From Rhizobiales bacterium Ga0077537 (GTDB lineage: Bacteria > Pseudomonadota > Alphaproteobacteria > Rhizobiales > Hyphomicrobiaceae), in NCBI GenBank assembly GCA_001464955.1, contig LNEM01000024.1:231184-295183 (forward strand): 64,000 bases of DNA. Reading direction: 5' to 3'. A model generated the notes under the pieces. That model had not been told where the DNA came from and did not search any database. It was given only the letters and a program-made list of their open reading frames with translations. Positions 9,455 through 19,507 of this stretch are shown one piece after another. Position 1 is the stretch's first letter. Each line of letters starts with the position of its first letter. The position numbers and the translations under genes are program-made.

Positions 9455-10121
9455 CTCGCATCATGTAGCCGGCGCCTCGGACCGTATGCAGCAGCGGCTT
9501 GTCGAACCCCTTGTCGATCTTGCCCCTCAGACGCGAAACGTGCACATCGATGACATTCGTCTGTGGATCGAAATGATAATCCCAGACGTGCTCGAGCAGC
9601 ATCGTGCGCGTCACGACTTGTCCTGCGTTTCGCATCAGATATTCGAGCAGGCGATACTCGCGCGGCTGCAGCACGATGACATCGCCGGCACGAGTCACCT
9701 TGTGTGTCAGCCTGTCCAGGGCGAGGTCGCCGACCATGTAACGCGTCACCGTCTCGTCCGGCGAGATGCGACGGCCGAGAGCCTCGATGCGCGCGAGCAG
9801 TTCGGTGAGCGCAAACGGCTTGGTCAGATAGTCGTCGCCACCCGCCTTGAGACCCTTGACCCGATCGTCGACCTCACCGAGCGCGGAAAGGATGAGAACG
9901 GGCGTACGGCTTCCGCTGGCCCGTACCGCCTGGATCAGCGACAGCCCGTCCCGGCCGGGAAGCATGCGGTCCACGATGATCACGTCGTAGTCGCCCGACA
10001 GCGCGTGTTCGAGCCCGTCGTCGCCGTTGAACACGACATCCGCACCATGACCGCTTTCCTTGAGCCCACGCTGCACGAAATGCGCGATCTCCCGATCATC
10101 CTCGACAATCAGAACCCGCAT
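9441..10121 (-). CDS. OmpR-family response regulator
   Basis: 226 residues. Receiver domain with the acidic pocket EDD at 7-9, phosphoacceptor Asp51 (VIIVDRMLPGRDG) and the conserved Lys in LTKPFALTELLARIEA. A winged-helix DNA-binding domain follows, with LQPREYRLLEYLMRNAGQVV and HVSRLRGKID. It pairs with the kinase encoded immediately downstream (14-bp overlap). degP lies about 100 bases upstream in the same orientation and is a likely target or co-transcribed gene, as for Cpx-like systems; this is inference. Confidence 0.94.
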   Translation of the reverse strand: MRVLIVEDDREIAHFVQRGLKESGHGADVVFNGDDGLEHALSGDYDVIIVDRMLPGRDGLSLIQAVRASGSRTPVLILSALGEVDDRVKGLKAGGDDYLTKPFALTELLARIEALGRRISPDETVTRYMVGDLALDRLTHKVTRAGDVIVLQPREYRLLEYLMRNAGQVVTRTMLLEHVWDYHFDPQTNVIDVHVSRLRGKIDKGFDKPLLHTVRGAGYMMRDGDV

Positions 10122-10221
10122 GCGACGTCTCCGTTTCCCTCCCGTCGGGATCAGCTCAAATACGGAAGGCGCGCCCGCTTTCCAGGGCGCGCCAACCGAT
10201 TACTCCACAAAATGCCTCGGG

Positions 10222-11766
10222 TTACTCGTCCCTGAGTTGTACGGCGATGAACCGCGCCGTCTCGCCCTGCCTCACCCTGAGCAAAACACCCTTGCGCCCA
10301 TCGCCACGAGCTTTCTTCACGGCGTCCTCGACGTCCTTGGCGGACCTCACGGTCTGCCCCTGGACCTCGATGATGATATCGCCGACCTTGATACCCTTGA
10401 ACGCAGCATCAGAACCGCTCTCGACTTGCCGCACCGCGACACCGTCGGCTTTCGTACCCTTGGGGCTCTCGCCGAGCGTGAGGCCGAGGCTGGCCACCGC
10501 CGCCTCACCAGCCTTGGTTTCCGGCTTGGGCTGGGCTGCAACCTGTGGGTCGGTCGGGAACGTCCCGAGCTTGACCTGCACGATCTCTTTCTTGCCGTAG
10601 CGCGAGACTTCCAGCGACACTGTCGTGCCGGGCGAGAACTCGGCGATCTTGCGCGCCAGGTCACGACTGTTGTCAACCTGCTGATCGTTGACGGAAAGCA
10701 CTACGTCGCCGGCCCGCAACGTGGACGACGCCGCAGGCCCGCCGGCCGTCACTTCGTTGACGAGCGCGCCGCGCGGTTCGTTGAGCCCGAGCGTCGTGGC
10801 CTTCTCCTCGTCGACACTCTCGATCTTGACGCCGAGCCAGCCGCGGCTGACCGTCTTGTTGACGCGCAACTGCTCGATGACGTCGCTGGCCGTCTTGGCG
10901 GGCACGGCAAAAGCGATGCCGACGTTGCCGCCCGATGGGCTGTAGATGGCCGTGTTGACGCCGACGACCTCACCTTCGAGATTGAACGTCGGACCGCCAG
11001 AGTTGCCCTTGTTGACCGCTGCATCGATCTGCAGGAAATCGTACGGCCCCGAGCCGATGTCACGGCTCAATGCCGACACGATGCCCGCCGTTACCGTACC
11101 GCCGAGACCGAACGGATTGCCGACCGCCAGAACCCAGTCGCCGACCCTGACGGGCTTCGCGGCGAAACGGACGTGCTGCAGCGGCGCCTTCGGATTGGTG
11201 ATCTTGAGGAGCGCGATGTCGGTGCGCGGATCCGTCCCGATCAGTTCGACGTCGATCTTCTCGCGCTCGTCGAAGCTGACCTGGATCTTGCTTCCGCCAG
11301 AGATGACGTGATTGTTTGTCACGACGTAGCCGTCCGCCGAAATGACGAAACCTGAGCCCTGCGCCATGGACCGGCGCGGACCCTCCGGGCCCCCTCCGCC
11401 GCCGCCACCGAATTCGCGGGGCAGGTTCTTGAAAAACTCCTTCAGCGGGTGATCGTCGGGGAGTTCAGGCAGCGGGTCGCGGCCGCCTCCGCGGCCCGGC
11501 GCAGCGACGCGCGGCGCGGCGCCTGCCGTCACATGGATGCTGACCACGGCCGGTCGCACCTTTTCCACGATGTCGGCGAAGGAATAGGGGGCGCGGCCGA
11601 AGGGCGCCCCAGGGACCGCGACTTCGGGGCGCTGAGCCTGCGCACTGGGCAGCGCGAGCATCGAGGCCCCGCCGACCGCGGACGCAGCAAGCAGGCCAGC
11701 CGTGACCCGTCTCCGCACGGACGGATCACGCGTGATACGGGTGAGACCGGAACGTGGAGCAGCCAT
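10222..11766 (-). CDS. degP: Periplasmic serine protease Do/DegP family
   Basis: Periplasmic chaperone-protease (HtrA family S1C) that degrades or refolds damaged envelope proteins. 514 residues: an N-terminal signal region ending near SAQAQ (residues 41-45), then the protease domain with catalytic His153 (VVTNNHVI), Asp183 (DPRTDIALLKI) and Ser256 (NKGNSGGPTFN). Two PDZ domains follow, at about 300-390 and 420-510. A Gly-rich insertion lies near residue 120. It heads a minus-strand cluster with a regulator, kinase and glnE. In many Rhizobiales the ccm operon lies directly upstream; here a plus-strand protease gene intervenes. Confidence 0.96.
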   Translation of the reverse strand: MAAPRSGLTRITRDPSVRRRVTAGLLAASAVGGASMLALPSAQAQRPEVAVPGAPFGRAPYSFADIVEKVRPAVVSIHVTAGAAPRVAAPGRGGGRDPLPELPDDHPLKEFFKNLPREFGGGGGGGPEGPRRSMAQGSGFVISADGYVVTNNHVISGGSKIQVSFDEREKIDVELIGTDPRTDIALLKITNPKAPLQHVRFAAKPVRVGDWVLAVGNPFGLGGTVTAGIVSALSRDIGSGPYDFLQIDAAVNKGNSGGPTFNLEGEVVGVNTAIYSPSGGNVGIAFAVPAKTASDVIEQLRVNKTVSRGWLGVKIESVDEEKATTLGLNEPRGALVNEVTAGGPAASSTLRAGDVVLSVNDQQVDNSRDLARKIAEFSPGTTVSLEVSRYGKKEIVQVKLGTFPTDPQVAAQPKPETKAGEAAVASLGLTLGESPKGTKADGVAVRQVESGSDAAFKGIKVGDIIIEVQGQTVRSAKDVEDAVKKARGDGRKGVLLRVRQGETARFIAVQLRDE

Positions 11767-11936
11767 ATCTCGTTACCTTTGGGTTCCTGGGCGGCTGAAT
11801 TCCGCCTTGTCGATGCCCCTTGATAGGAAGCGTCGCATTACAGGGACCTTGCGGTGCCATTAATCTTTGGTAATCCAAGTGAAGGTACGACAGTATTTTG
11901 ACATGGCCCGTGCTCGCAACGTTCGAAAGAAGACCC

Positions 11937-13175
11937 ATGAGCAGTCGCGGTTCGAAGTGGCGTCAGCCGCCGAGATGGCCGTCGGAAAGCAGGCTCTGCG
12001 CCGTGGCGCGCGGACTCTGGTTGGCCGGGATGGTTCTCGCTCTTGCGACCCTCGCAGGACCGACAGCGACAGCCACCTCCCAGGTATCCCGCGCTCATGT
12101 CGGCATGAGTCCCACATCGCTGGCGACACCGGTTGCGGTTTTCGGCACGGATAACCGGAAGGCGGTCCCCGCTCGGCTCGCCCGAGTCAGTGAAGCGGTG
12201 GGGCTGTTCTTCTCGAATCAGTCGCGCACCGTCTGTTCGGCGTTTTGCGTCGCCCCCGGGATCATCGCGACCGCCGCCCATTGCCTCGCCCAGCCCGGCG
12301 GTCGTCCGGCGCGCCTCGCCGATTTCACGTTCGCACGCGGCTACGACCGTATCCGCGACTACGCCAAGATCGAAGGTCATGCGAACGGATCGAGCACTCA
12401 AAGCATGATCGTGGGCGACTTCCAGCACCGCGTGAAGCCACCGATCGACGCGGCACATGATTGGGCGCTCATTCGACTCGCCCGACCGGTGTGCAAGGGA
12501 CACGTCCTGCCCGTCGCCCAACTGTCGACCCCGTCGATCATCGCCGACGCGGCAGCCGGCCGGGTATTCCAACTCTCCTACCATCGAGACTGGACCCAGT
12601 GGCGGATCGCCTTCTCCGAACCCTGCAGCGTGGCCCGCAGCTTCAACGCCATTCCCTGGTCGTCGATCGCTCCTGATTTTCTCAACGCAGACCAGATGCT
12701 CTTGCACCAATGCGATACCGGCGGAGCGTCGTCGGGATCACCATTGATCGTCGAGCGGGACGGCGCATTCTCTGTCGTCGCCATCAACGTCGGGACATAC
12801 GTTCAAGCCAAGATCCTGACCGAACGCGGCCAGGTGACGCTGCGCGAGAAGGCCGAGACGGTGGCCAATACGGCTGTGAACGCCTCTGTATTCGTCGGAC
12901 GCATCGGATTGCTCGAGACCGCCGACATCATCACGAGTGGTCCGAGATTAAGGACGCTTCAGCAGCATTTGACGGACCAGCGGCTCTACCAGTCGACCAT
13001 CGACGGCTCATACGGTCCGATGCTCAAGACCGCCATCGAAGGCTACGAGCGGGTCAACCGGCTGCCCATCACGGGCTTGCCGACGGAGACCCTGCTGAAG
13101 CGATTGGCAAAGCAGGCTAATGGACTTGGGGAGGTGGCGCCGTCGAGCGCCCCACGCCAGCCCCGTCTTCCCTAG
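11937..13175 (+). CDS. Secreted trypsin-like serine protease with C-terminal peptidoglycan-binding domain
   Basis: 412 residues from ATG 11937, chosen because AAAGAAG precedes it; ATG 11898 in the same frame lacks a ribosome site. An N-terminal hydrophobic signal segment at about 24-48 (GLWLAGMVLALATLAG) implies export. The trypsin fold shows His115 (ATAAHCLAQ), Asp175 (AAHDWALIRLARP) and Ser266 in TGGASSGSPLI, a V8/lysyl-endopeptidase-like SGSP serine site. The C-terminal ~70 residues (LRTLQQHLTDQRLY, IDGSYGPMLKTAIEGYE) form a PG_binding_1-like repeat, which would tether the enzyme to the cell wall. It is divergent from degP and converges on ccmH. Substrate unknown. Confidence 0.85.
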   Translation: MSSRGSKWRQPPRWPSESRLCAVARGLWLAGMVLALATLAGPTATATSQVSRAHVGMSPTSLATPVAVFGTDNRKAVPARLARVSEAVGLFFSNQSRTVCSAFCVAPGIIATAAHCLAQPGGRPARLADFTFARGYDRIRDYAKIEGHANGSSTQSMIVGDFQHRVKPPIDAAHDWALIRLARPVCKGHVLPVAQLSTPSIIADAAAGRVFQLSYHRDWTQWRIAFSEPCSVARSFNAIPWSSIAPDFLNADQMLLHQCDTGGASSGSPLIVERDGAFSVVAINVGTYVQAKILTERGQVTLREKAETVANTAVNASVFVGRIGLLETADIITSGPRLRTLQQHLTDQRLYQSTIDGSYGPMLKTAIEGYERVNRLPITGLPTETLLKRLAKQANGLGEVAPSSAPRQPRLP

Positions 13176-13191
13176 GCGGCCGAGGCCCGGA

Positions 13192-13716
13192 TCAATCCGT
13201 CGGACGCTTGAGCAGCGAGTCGAGCCTTGCCTGTTCGTCGGATGTCAGCGGAGCCTCCGCCATCACGGCATCAGGCGTTGCCGATCCCGAACGCAGCCAC
13301 AGCCGCAGCGCAAATCCGCTGGCTGCGACGAGCAGCAACCCCGGCGCGATCCAGAGCATCAGCGTGCTGGCATTGACAGGCGGCCGCAGCAGAACGAACT
13401 CGCCATATCGGCCGACGACGTAGGCGACGACTGCCTCGTCACTGTCGCCGGACTTGATGCGCTCGCGAACGACGAGGCGGAGATCGCGTGCCAGTGGCGC
13501 GTTGGAATCGTCGATCGATTGGTTCTGGCAAACGAGGCACCGGAGGCCGGCCGAGATCCCACGCGCACGCTTCTCGAGCGCCGGATCGGTAAGCACCTCG
13601 TCCGGCTGCACGGCAACGGCGCGATCCACCGCGCCGGACGTTGCGACCGACAAAGCGGCCACGACGGCGAGAGCCGCGATGCCACGTCGATCGATTTTCG
13701 CGGAGATCCGGCCCAT
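13192..13716 (-). CDS. ccmH: Cytochrome c maturation protein CcmH (CycL)
   Basis: Thiol-redox component that reduces or holds the apocytochrome c CXXCH cysteines for haem ligation on the periplasmic side of the membrane. 174 residues: an N-terminal signal/anchor, the diagnostic motif [20 protein letters not shown] with the redox cysteine pair, and a C-terminal membrane helix ([21 protein letters not shown]). It starts five bases after the ccmF stop and is the last gene of ccmIEFH. Confidence 0.96.
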   Translation of the reverse strand: MGRISAKIDRRGIAALAVVAALSVATSGAVDRAVAVQPDEVLTDPALEKRARGISAGLRCLVCQNQSIDDSNAPLARDLRLVVRERIKSGDSDEAVVAYVVGRYGEFVLLRPPVNASTLMLWIAPGLLLVAASGFALRLWLRSGSATPDAVMAEAPLTSDEQARLDSLLKRPTD

Positions 13717-13720
13717 TGCG

Positions 13721-15700
13721 CTACTCCGCCGGTACGGCCATCGGGGGCCGCGCCTTCCTCGGCGCCCCGACCCGGAGACGTCGATCGCTGAGCGAGAACG
13801 CGCCGCCGATGAACATCAGCACGGCCCCGAGCCAGATGAATCGGACCAGCGGGTTGAAATAGAGGCGGACGGCAAAGGACCCGTCGGTCTGCGCATCACC
13901 GAGAATGATGTAGAGATCACCCGACAGCGCGGCATGGATACCCGCCTCCGTGGTCGGCTGCCGCGGCGCATCGTAGAGCCGCTTGGTCGCCTCGAGCAGC
14001 AGCGGTGTACGACCCTCCCGCGGGACTTCGAACACGCCGGCCTCCTCGCCGAAATTCGGCCCGCGACGGGTTTCGATGCCCTTGAGCGTGACGCGATAGC
14101 CGGCGATCTCCGCGGTATCGCCGGCCTTCATCGGGACGATCTTCTCGGACTGCCAGGCCGTGGTGCCGACGATCCCGATGACCATCACACCGACGCCAGT
14201 GTGAGCGATGAACGAGCCCCACGCCGATCGCGGGAGATTGGTGAGCCGGCGAAACACCTCGGCGCGATCGCCCTGCCCGAGACGGGCCCGGAACAACACC
14301 TCAGAAACGGCGCCCGCGATGACCCATACTCCGACCGCGAGCGCCAGCGGCGCAAGCCACGGACCCCGCCAGAACAGCGCGCCGGCCACGAGCGCCGTGC
14401 CCAGCGTCACGACTGCCGCCGCCATCAGGCGCTGCCGTGCCGCAACCAGATCACCGCGCTTCCAGCCCAGAAAGGACCCGAACGGAAGCGCAATGAGCAA
14501 CGGGATCATCAGCGGCACGAAGGTCATGTTGAAGTAGGGAGGACCGACGGAGATCTTGGCCCCGGTGATCGATTCGAGCACCAGCGGGTAGAGCGTCCCG
14601 ATCAGCACCGTACCGGTTGCGGTCGCCAGCAGGACGTTGTTGAGGACGAGCGCGCCTTCCCGCGAGATCGGCGCGAACATGCCCCCCTGCCGAAGACTTC
14701 CGGCCCGCGCGGCGAACAAGGCGAGCGCACCGCCCGTGAAAAGCACCATGATCGCCAGGATGAAGACGCCGCGCTGCGGATCGACGGCGAAGGCATGAAC
14801 GGAGGAGAGAACGCCGGACCTGACGAGGAACGTGCCCATCAACGACAGCGAGAACGTGAGGATCGCAAGCAGGACGGTCCACACCTTCAGCGCCTCGCGC
14901 TTCTCCATCACCAGTGCGGAATGGAGCAGCGCCGTCCCCGCGAGCCACGGCATGAAGCTGGCGTTCTCGACCGGATCCCAGAACCACCATCCGCCCCAAC
15001 CGAGCTCGTAATACGCCCACCACGATCCCATCGCGATCCCGAGCGTGAGGCACATCCAGGCCGCAAGCGTCCAGGGCCGCACCCAGCGCGCCCAGGCCGC
15101 GTCGGTCCGGCCCTCGAGCAGCGCGGCGATGGCGAAGGAGAAGGCCATCGAGAACCCCACATAGCCCGCGTAGAGGAACGGCGGGTGCAACGCCAGCGCC
15201 GGGTCCTGCAGGATGGGATTGAGGCCTTTGCCCTCCATGGGCGCCGGCACGATGCGCTCGAACGGATTGGACGTGAGGAGAATGAAGAGCAGGAACGCCA
15301 CCGAGATCGACGCCTGTGTGGCGAGGACGTTGGCCTGCAGCGTCTTCGGCAGATGGCCGCCCGAGACGGCGACCGAAGCGCCGAAAGCGACCAGGATCAG
15401 CACCCAGAGCAGCATCGAGCCTTCGTGGTTCCCCCAGACGCCGGACACCTTGTAGAGCATCGGCTTGGCGGAGTGTGAGTTGGCCCAGACATTGGCGACC
15501 GAGAAATCGGAGCCGACATAGGCGTAGGTCAACGCGGCGAACGAGATCGAGACCAGCACGAGCGACGCGAGCGCGGCGGGCTGGGCGACCGCCATCAACC
15601 GATCGTCGCGGCTCGCCGCACCGACGGCCGGAAGGACCATCTGCCCCATCGAAACGAGGAGCGCGAGAATGAGGGCGAAGTGTCCGATCTCGACGATCAT
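13721..15700 (-). CDS. ccmF: Haem lyase CcmF (CycK)
   Basis: Polytopic inner-membrane haem lyase subunit that passes haem from CcmE to apocytochrome c. 659 residues, the family norm, with around 15 hydrophobic segments and the tryptophan-rich haem-handling motif ([20 protein letters not shown]). Conserved His residues flank that motif (for example [14 protein letters not shown] and [10 protein letters not shown]). It lies between ccmE and ccmH in a tight minus-strand operon. Confidence 0.97.
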   Translation of the reverse strand: MIVEIGHFALILALLVSMGQMVLPAVGAASRDDRLMAVAQPAALASLVLVSISFAALTYAYVGSDFSVANVWANSHSAKPMLYKVSGVWGNHEGSMLLWVLILVAFGASVAVSGGHLPKTLQANVLATQASISVAFLLFILLTSNPFERIVPAPMEGKGLNPILQDPALALHPPFLYAGYVGFSMAFSFAIAALLEGRTDAAWARWVRPWTLAAWMCLTLGIAMGSWWAYYELGWGGWWFWDPVENASFMPWLAGTALLHSALVMEKREALKVWTVLLAILTFSLSLMGTFLVRSGVLSSVHAFAVDPQRGVFILAIMVLFTGGALALFAARAGSLRQGGMFAPISREGALVLNNVLLATATGTVLIGTLYPLVLESITGAKISVGPPYFNMTFVPLMIPLLIALPFGSFLGWKRGDLVAARQRLMAAAVVTLGTALVAGALFWRGPWLAPLALAVGVWVIAGAVSEVLFRARLGQGDRAEVFRRLTNLPRSAWGSFIAHTGVGVMVIGIVGTTAWQSEKIVPMKAGDTAEIAGYRVTLKGIETRRGPNFGEEAGVFEVPREGRTPLLLEATKRLYDAPRQPTTEAGIHAALSGDLYIILGDAQTDGSFAVRLYFNPLVRFIWLGAVLMFIGGAFSLSDRRLRVGAPRKARPPMAVPAE

Positions 15701-15756
15701 CTGAGGGTCCCGCTTCCTGGTGCGCCGCGACGAGAGCCGGCTGGCGCGCTATCGCA

Positions 15757-16230
15757 TCACTTGATCGACTTGGCCTCGCCGCCGGGGTGCGTCGCGCCCG
15801 GGCCGAGCTTTACACCTCGCTCCTTGAGCGACTTCGCGACCTCTGGCGGCATGTAGTTCTCGTCGTGTTTTGCGAGCACGCTGTCGGCGCGGAACAGTCC
15901 GTCACCTTCCAGCCGGCCCTCGGCCACCACGCCTTGTCCCTCGCGAAAGAGATCGGGGAGAATTCCCTTATAGACCACGGGGACCGTCTTGAGGGTATCG
16001 GTGACGACGAAACGGACTTCGAGGTTCTCGCCGCGCTTGACGCTGCCGTCGGCGACGAGCCCCCCGAGACGGAACCGTTGGCCGGCCGCCAGTGGCTTCT
16101 CCGCCAGATCGCTCGGTGTCTTGAAGAAAGTGATGGTGTCGTTGAGCGCGACGAGTACGAGGCCCACGGCCGCACCGAGGACCACCAGTCCGGATGCAAT
16201 GAAGGCCAGTCGTCTCTGTTTGCGTGTCAT
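15757..16230 (-). CDS. ccmE: Periplasmic haem chaperone CcmE (CycJ)
   Basis: Receives haem from CcmC/CcmAB through a covalent histidine bond and delivers it to CcmF. 157 residues with an N-terminal membrane anchor (about 9-29) and an OB-fold domain. The haem-attaching His122 and nearby Tyr126 are in [13 protein letters not shown], the family signature. ATG 16230 lies 13 bases after the ccmI stop; operon order ccmI-ccmE-ccmF-ccmH equals rhizobial cycHJKL. Confidence 0.97.
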   Translation of the reverse strand: MTRKQRRLAFIASGLVVLGAAVGLVLVALNDTITFFKTPSDLAEKPLAAGQRFRLGGLVADGSVKRGENLEVRFVVTDTLKTVPVVYKGILPDLFREGQGVVAEGRLEGDGLFRADSVLAKHDENYMPPEVAKSLKERGVKLGPGATHPGGEAKSIK

Positions 16231-16242
16231 GGCGCCCTTTCG

Positions 16243-17427
16243 CTAGGTCCCGAGCCCCAGGCTCTTGGCCAGATCGCCGAGCGCTGCAGACGCCTTTGGA
16301 TCGTCGCCGAGCGACTGGCGTGCTCGGCCCAGCGCAGCCGCAGCATCGTCCATCCGCCCGAGCACGACGAGCGAGCGCACCAACCGCTCCCAGCCGGCGA
16401 GATCACGACCGTCCCTGGCGAGACGCTGCTCGAGCCCGTCGACCATCGCCGTGATCATCTTCTGGCGATCGGCCGGCGACATCTGCTCGGCCGCGGAGAT
16501 ATCGGCCGCGCTAGGTCCGGACGGGCCGGTCACCGGCGGAGCCGAGGGCGGACGTGGCGCACTGTCGGCCTGCGCGGCAGCTTTCCGCACCTCCACCAGC
16601 CGCTCTTCGAGCATGGCGCGCCACGGTGCGTCCGCCGGCGACGCCTTCAGGATCTCGTCGTATTCCCGCGCCGCCGTCGCCACGTCTCCATCTTGCTCCT
16701 TCCCGAATGCAAGCCAGAAACGGGCCTGAACGTGATCTGGGTCGAGCGCAAGAAGCCGCCCCATGACCTGCCGCGTCTCATCCGAGAGCCGCCCATCGCC
16801 GGACAGCATCAGAACCTCGGCAAGCCCGGCCAGCCGCCTCGGAGACTCGCCGAGCAATCGGATGGAGCGTCGGAACGCATCTTCAGCCTCAGCGTACCGC
16901 CCGAGACGCAGATAAACGGGCCCGATGACGTCCCAGCCCCGGCCGTCCTCCGGGTTCGTCTTGAGGCGCGCCTCGACGGCCCCGAGGAGCTGGGCTATCT
17001 CCGCCGGGATCGCAGGCGTTGACTTCAGGCGCGCCGAGAGCGGCTGATCCGGAACGCCCGGACGCCCGGTCTGGGCGTAAATGAGGATAGCGGAGATCGG
17101 CAGCATCGCGGCGATGAGCGGAACGGCGAGCCGCGTGCCGAGGCTGCGGGCAGGACGACCCTCACCATCATGCGCGGCTTGCGAAGCGCCGCCGCGATCG
17201 GTTGCAGCGAGAAGGCGTCGGGCTATTTCGCGGCGGGCATTCTCGGCCTCGGCGATGCTGATCAGCCCACGCCGCAGCTCGGCGTCGACCTCGGCGAGCT
17301 GGTCCTTGTAGACGGCCGTCGCCCCATCATCGACGCCATCGGACCGCTCGCGCCGAGCGACGAGAGGGTGGAGCAATGCCACGACCACAGCCGTGGACAT
17401 CAGAGCGAACACCACCCAGACCAGCAT
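16243..17427 (-). CDS. ccmI: Cytochrome c biogenesis factor CcmI (CycH)
   Basis: Apocytochrome c chaperone that presents the apoprotein to the CcmF/H lyase. 394 residues: two membrane segments (about 1-22 and 100-125) enclose a cytoplasmic loop with YKDQLAEVDAELRRGLIS, the usual CcmI signature. A periplasmic TPR domain follows (GRGWDVIGPVYLRLGRYAEA and repeats) with an Ala/Pro-rich linker near residue 290. First gene of the ccm operon; the upstream ~110 bases to the lipoprotein gene probably hold the promoter, though I see no clear consensus. Confidence 0.93.
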   Translation of the reverse strand: MLVWVVFALMSTAVVVALLHPLVARRERSDGVDDGATAVYKDQLAEVDAELRRGLISIAEAENARREIARRLLAATDRGGASQAAHDGEGRPARSLGTRLAVPLIAAMLPISAILIYAQTGRPGVPDQPLSARLKSTPAIPAEIAQLLGAVEARLKTNPEDGRGWDVIGPVYLRLGRYAEAEDAFRRSIRLLGESPRRLAGLAEVLMLSGDGRLSDETRQVMGRLLALDPDHVQARFWLAFGKEQDGDVATAAREYDEILKASPADAPWRAMLEERLVEVRKAAAQADSAPRPPSAPPVTGPSGPSAADISAAEQMSPADRQKMITAMVDGLEQRLARDGRDLAGWERLVRSLVVLGRMDDAAAALGRARQSLGDDPKASAALGDLAKSLGLGT

Positions 17428-17537
17428 CGTCCTCCCCTTACGGCAGCATCATGCCGTTTGAATAGGCAGCCGATGTGGCCGGGACAAGGAGGCAGCGCCG
17501 AATTGCCCGTTATGTCGCGGGGATCGAAGGCCGAAAA

Positions 17538-18008
17538 CTAGGCTTCGTTGCGCCAAGTGCCATCAGGATTACGGCATGCCGTGCCACGCATGGTCTGAGG
17601 CCGCCCATCGATGTAGATGGTATGCGTATAATCGCGGCAATCGAAGGAGCCGCGCCGGTAGGGCTCCATGGGAACGACCTCGCCGTAGCGACCGTTCTCC
17701 GAGTTCCGCCAGCGCACCGGCCGCCCCGCATCGCCCCGCTCGAAAGCGTCGAACTCGGCCCGCTCGGCCAAAATCCGGTCCTGCCGGTCCATCGAGCGCC
17801 CGATCTCGCTGCCGACGATGCCACCGACGACGGCGCCGACCATCGTGGCGGCGATCCGGCCGCCGCCGCCACCGACCGTGCTCCCGAGGAGACCACCCGC
17901 GATGGCCCCGACAGCGAGGCCGGTATCGGCCTTGTTGGGGCCCTCCGGCCCGCATCCGGCAAGCAGCAGAGCCACGGCCAGCACACCCGAGACGGCGATC
18001 TTGCTCAT
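17538..18008 (-). CDS. Glycine-zipper outer-membrane lipoprotein (17-kDa surface antigen-like)
   Basis: 156 residues from ATG 18008, which has a good GAGAGGGG ribosome site; the frame upstream is not lipoprotein-like. Lipobox LLAGC at about residues 15-19 predicts lipid attachment to Cys. A glycine-zipper membrane segment follows (GAIAGGLLGSTVGGGGG and GAVVGGIVGSEIG), then a soluble C-terminal domain ending in a stretch like RDYTHTIYIDGRPQTMRGTAC, seen in rickettsial 17-kDa antigen relatives. Function in the envelope is not known. It is on the same strand as, and downstream of, a PhoPQ-like pair. Confidence 0.85.
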   Translation of the reverse strand: MSKIAVSGVLAVALLLAGCGPEGPNKADTGLAVGAIAGGLLGSTVGGGGGRIAATMVGAVVGGIVGSEIGRSMDRQDRILAERAEFDAFERGDAGRPVRWRNSENGRYGEVVPMEPYRRGSFDCRDYTHTIYIDGRPQTMRGTACRNPDGTWRNEA

Positions 18009-18124
18009 ATCGAGAACCCCTCTCACAACCGCAGCGCGGCCGTTCCATGACAGGCGTAGCTGAAGGCCGATTCGGGCGAAACTTCGACCTAGCTGAGATC
18101 GAGGAGGGCAAAGTGAGGCGGGCT

Positions 18125-19507
18125 TCACGCCGCCGGCAGGTCAAGCCGCGCGCTGAGCCCGCCCAAAGCTGATTTCTCGAGTCTGAAGTGTCCACGATAG
18201 GATTGGCACAGATCGGCGACGATCGAGTGTCCGAGGCCGGAGCCGGGCTTCGTCTCGTCGAGGCGGCGGCCCCGTTTGATGCCCTGCGCGCGCTGCTCCT
18301 CCGTCAAGCCCGGGCCGTCATCGTCAACCTCGATCAGGAGGCGCTGGGGATGCCGGTCGGCCGTTGACGTCGCGACGCCGACTGTGATTCTCACCTGCCG
18401 CCCGGCCCATTTGCAGGCGTTATCGGCAAGGTTGCCGAGCATCTCCTCGAGATCCTGCTTCTCGCCCTGGAAATTGACGCCGGGTGGACAGACGAGCTCG
18501 ATCTCGATGCCGCGGTCACGATGCAGGCGGGAGAGGGCGCGGACGATCGCCTCCGCGGTCGGACCCACAGGTGTCACCCGGCCGATCACGTCGACCTGCG
18601 CCACCATCCGCGCGCGATCGAGATAGTAGGCGACCTGATCGCGCATCACGGCGGCCTGCTCGGCGACCTTGCGCGCCTGAGGCGACGGGTCCTCGCCGAT
18701 CTCGTTGGCGATCACCGCAAGTGGCGTCTTGAGGGCGTGCGCGAGGTTGCCAACCTGCGTTCGCGCTCGTTCGATGATGTCCTGGTTCGACTTGATGAGC
18801 GCATTGAGCTCCGTCTGGAGCGGCTCGATTTCCGCCGGCAAACGCCCTTCAAGAAGCTGCGCCTCGCCGGATCGGATGGCAGAGAGACGCCGCTCCACCG
18901 CGCGGAGCGGCTCGAGGCCATAGCGGACCTGAAGGAACGTCGAGAAGACGAGGCCGATCCCCGCAACGGCGAGCGCGAAGGCGAGCGGCACACGGAATTC
19001 TGCGACGCGCGTTTCCGGGAACTCGAGATTGCCAGCGACGATGAAGGAATAGAAATAGGGGTTTTCGTCGTCACCGGCGTTGTAGAGCGTTTCTGCGATC
19101 CGGAGCGGCTCGCCGACCGGACCCTTGGTATCCTGCCAGATGATGTTGTAGCGATCGGGCTTCAGCCCTTGCCGCGATGGGAGCGGCAATTCCTCGCTCG
19201 CGAGCGAGGTCGAGATGAGCCGCTTTCCGGGGCTCCGGTCGAGTGGCGTGATCTGCCAGTACCAACCAGAATGAGCGAGTTCGAACAACGGCTCACCGAC
19301 GTTGCGGGGCACGCCCGGCTCGGCGCCGGTGCGGTCCGTCGAGAACGCGATGTTGAGTGTCAGGAGCTGGTTGAGCCGGGCGTCGAAGCTGTTGAAGACG
19401 TCGCGCTTGTGCACCCAGTCGATACCGAGGCCAGCCAGTGGCAGCACCAGAACCGCCCACACGGCGGCGGTTCGAAACAGCCGGAATGCGAGCGAGTTAA
19501 GTTTCAT
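18125..19507 (-). CDS. PhoQ-like sensor histidine kinase
   Basis: 460 residues: membrane helix 1 at about 13-31, a ~140-residue periplasmic sensor with GWYWQITPLDRSPGK, helix 2 at about 174-194, HAMP, phosphoacceptor His257 (VGNLAHALKTPLAVIAN) and an ATPase domain with MLGNLADNACKWAG, DDDGPGLTEEQR and PGSGLGHSIVADL. The HALKTPL box and periplasmic domain resemble the PhoQ-type subgroup in Rhizobiales. It overlaps the regulator gene by 11 bases. The signal is unknown. Confidence 0.93.
   Translation of the reverse strand: MKLNSLAFRLFRTAAVWAVLVLPLAGLGIDWVHKRDVFNSFDARLNQLLTLNIAFSTDRTGAEPGVPRNVGEPLFELAHSGWYWQITPLDRSPGKRLISTSLASEELPLPSRQGLKPDRYNIIWQDTKGPVGEPLRIAETLYNAGDDENPYFYSFIVAGNLEFPETRVAEFRVPLAFALAVAGIGLVFSTFLQVRYGLEPLRAVERRLSAIRSGEAQLLEGRLPAEIEPLQTELNALIKSNQDIIERARTQVGNLAHALKTPLAVIANEIGEDPSPQARKVAEQAAVMRDQVAYYLDRARMVAQVDVIGRVTPVGPTAEAIVRALSRLHRDRGIEIELVCPPGVNFQGEKQDLEEMLGNLADNACKWAGRQVRITVGVATSTADRHPQRLLIEVDDDGPGLTEEQRAQGIKRGRRLDETKPGSGLGHSIVADLCQSYRGHFRLEKSALGGLSARLDLPAA

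Noticed and set aside
13454..15478. 674-codon plus-strand open frame
   Set aside because: Antisense of ccmF; Arg/Glu/Pro-rich low-complexity product without motifs.
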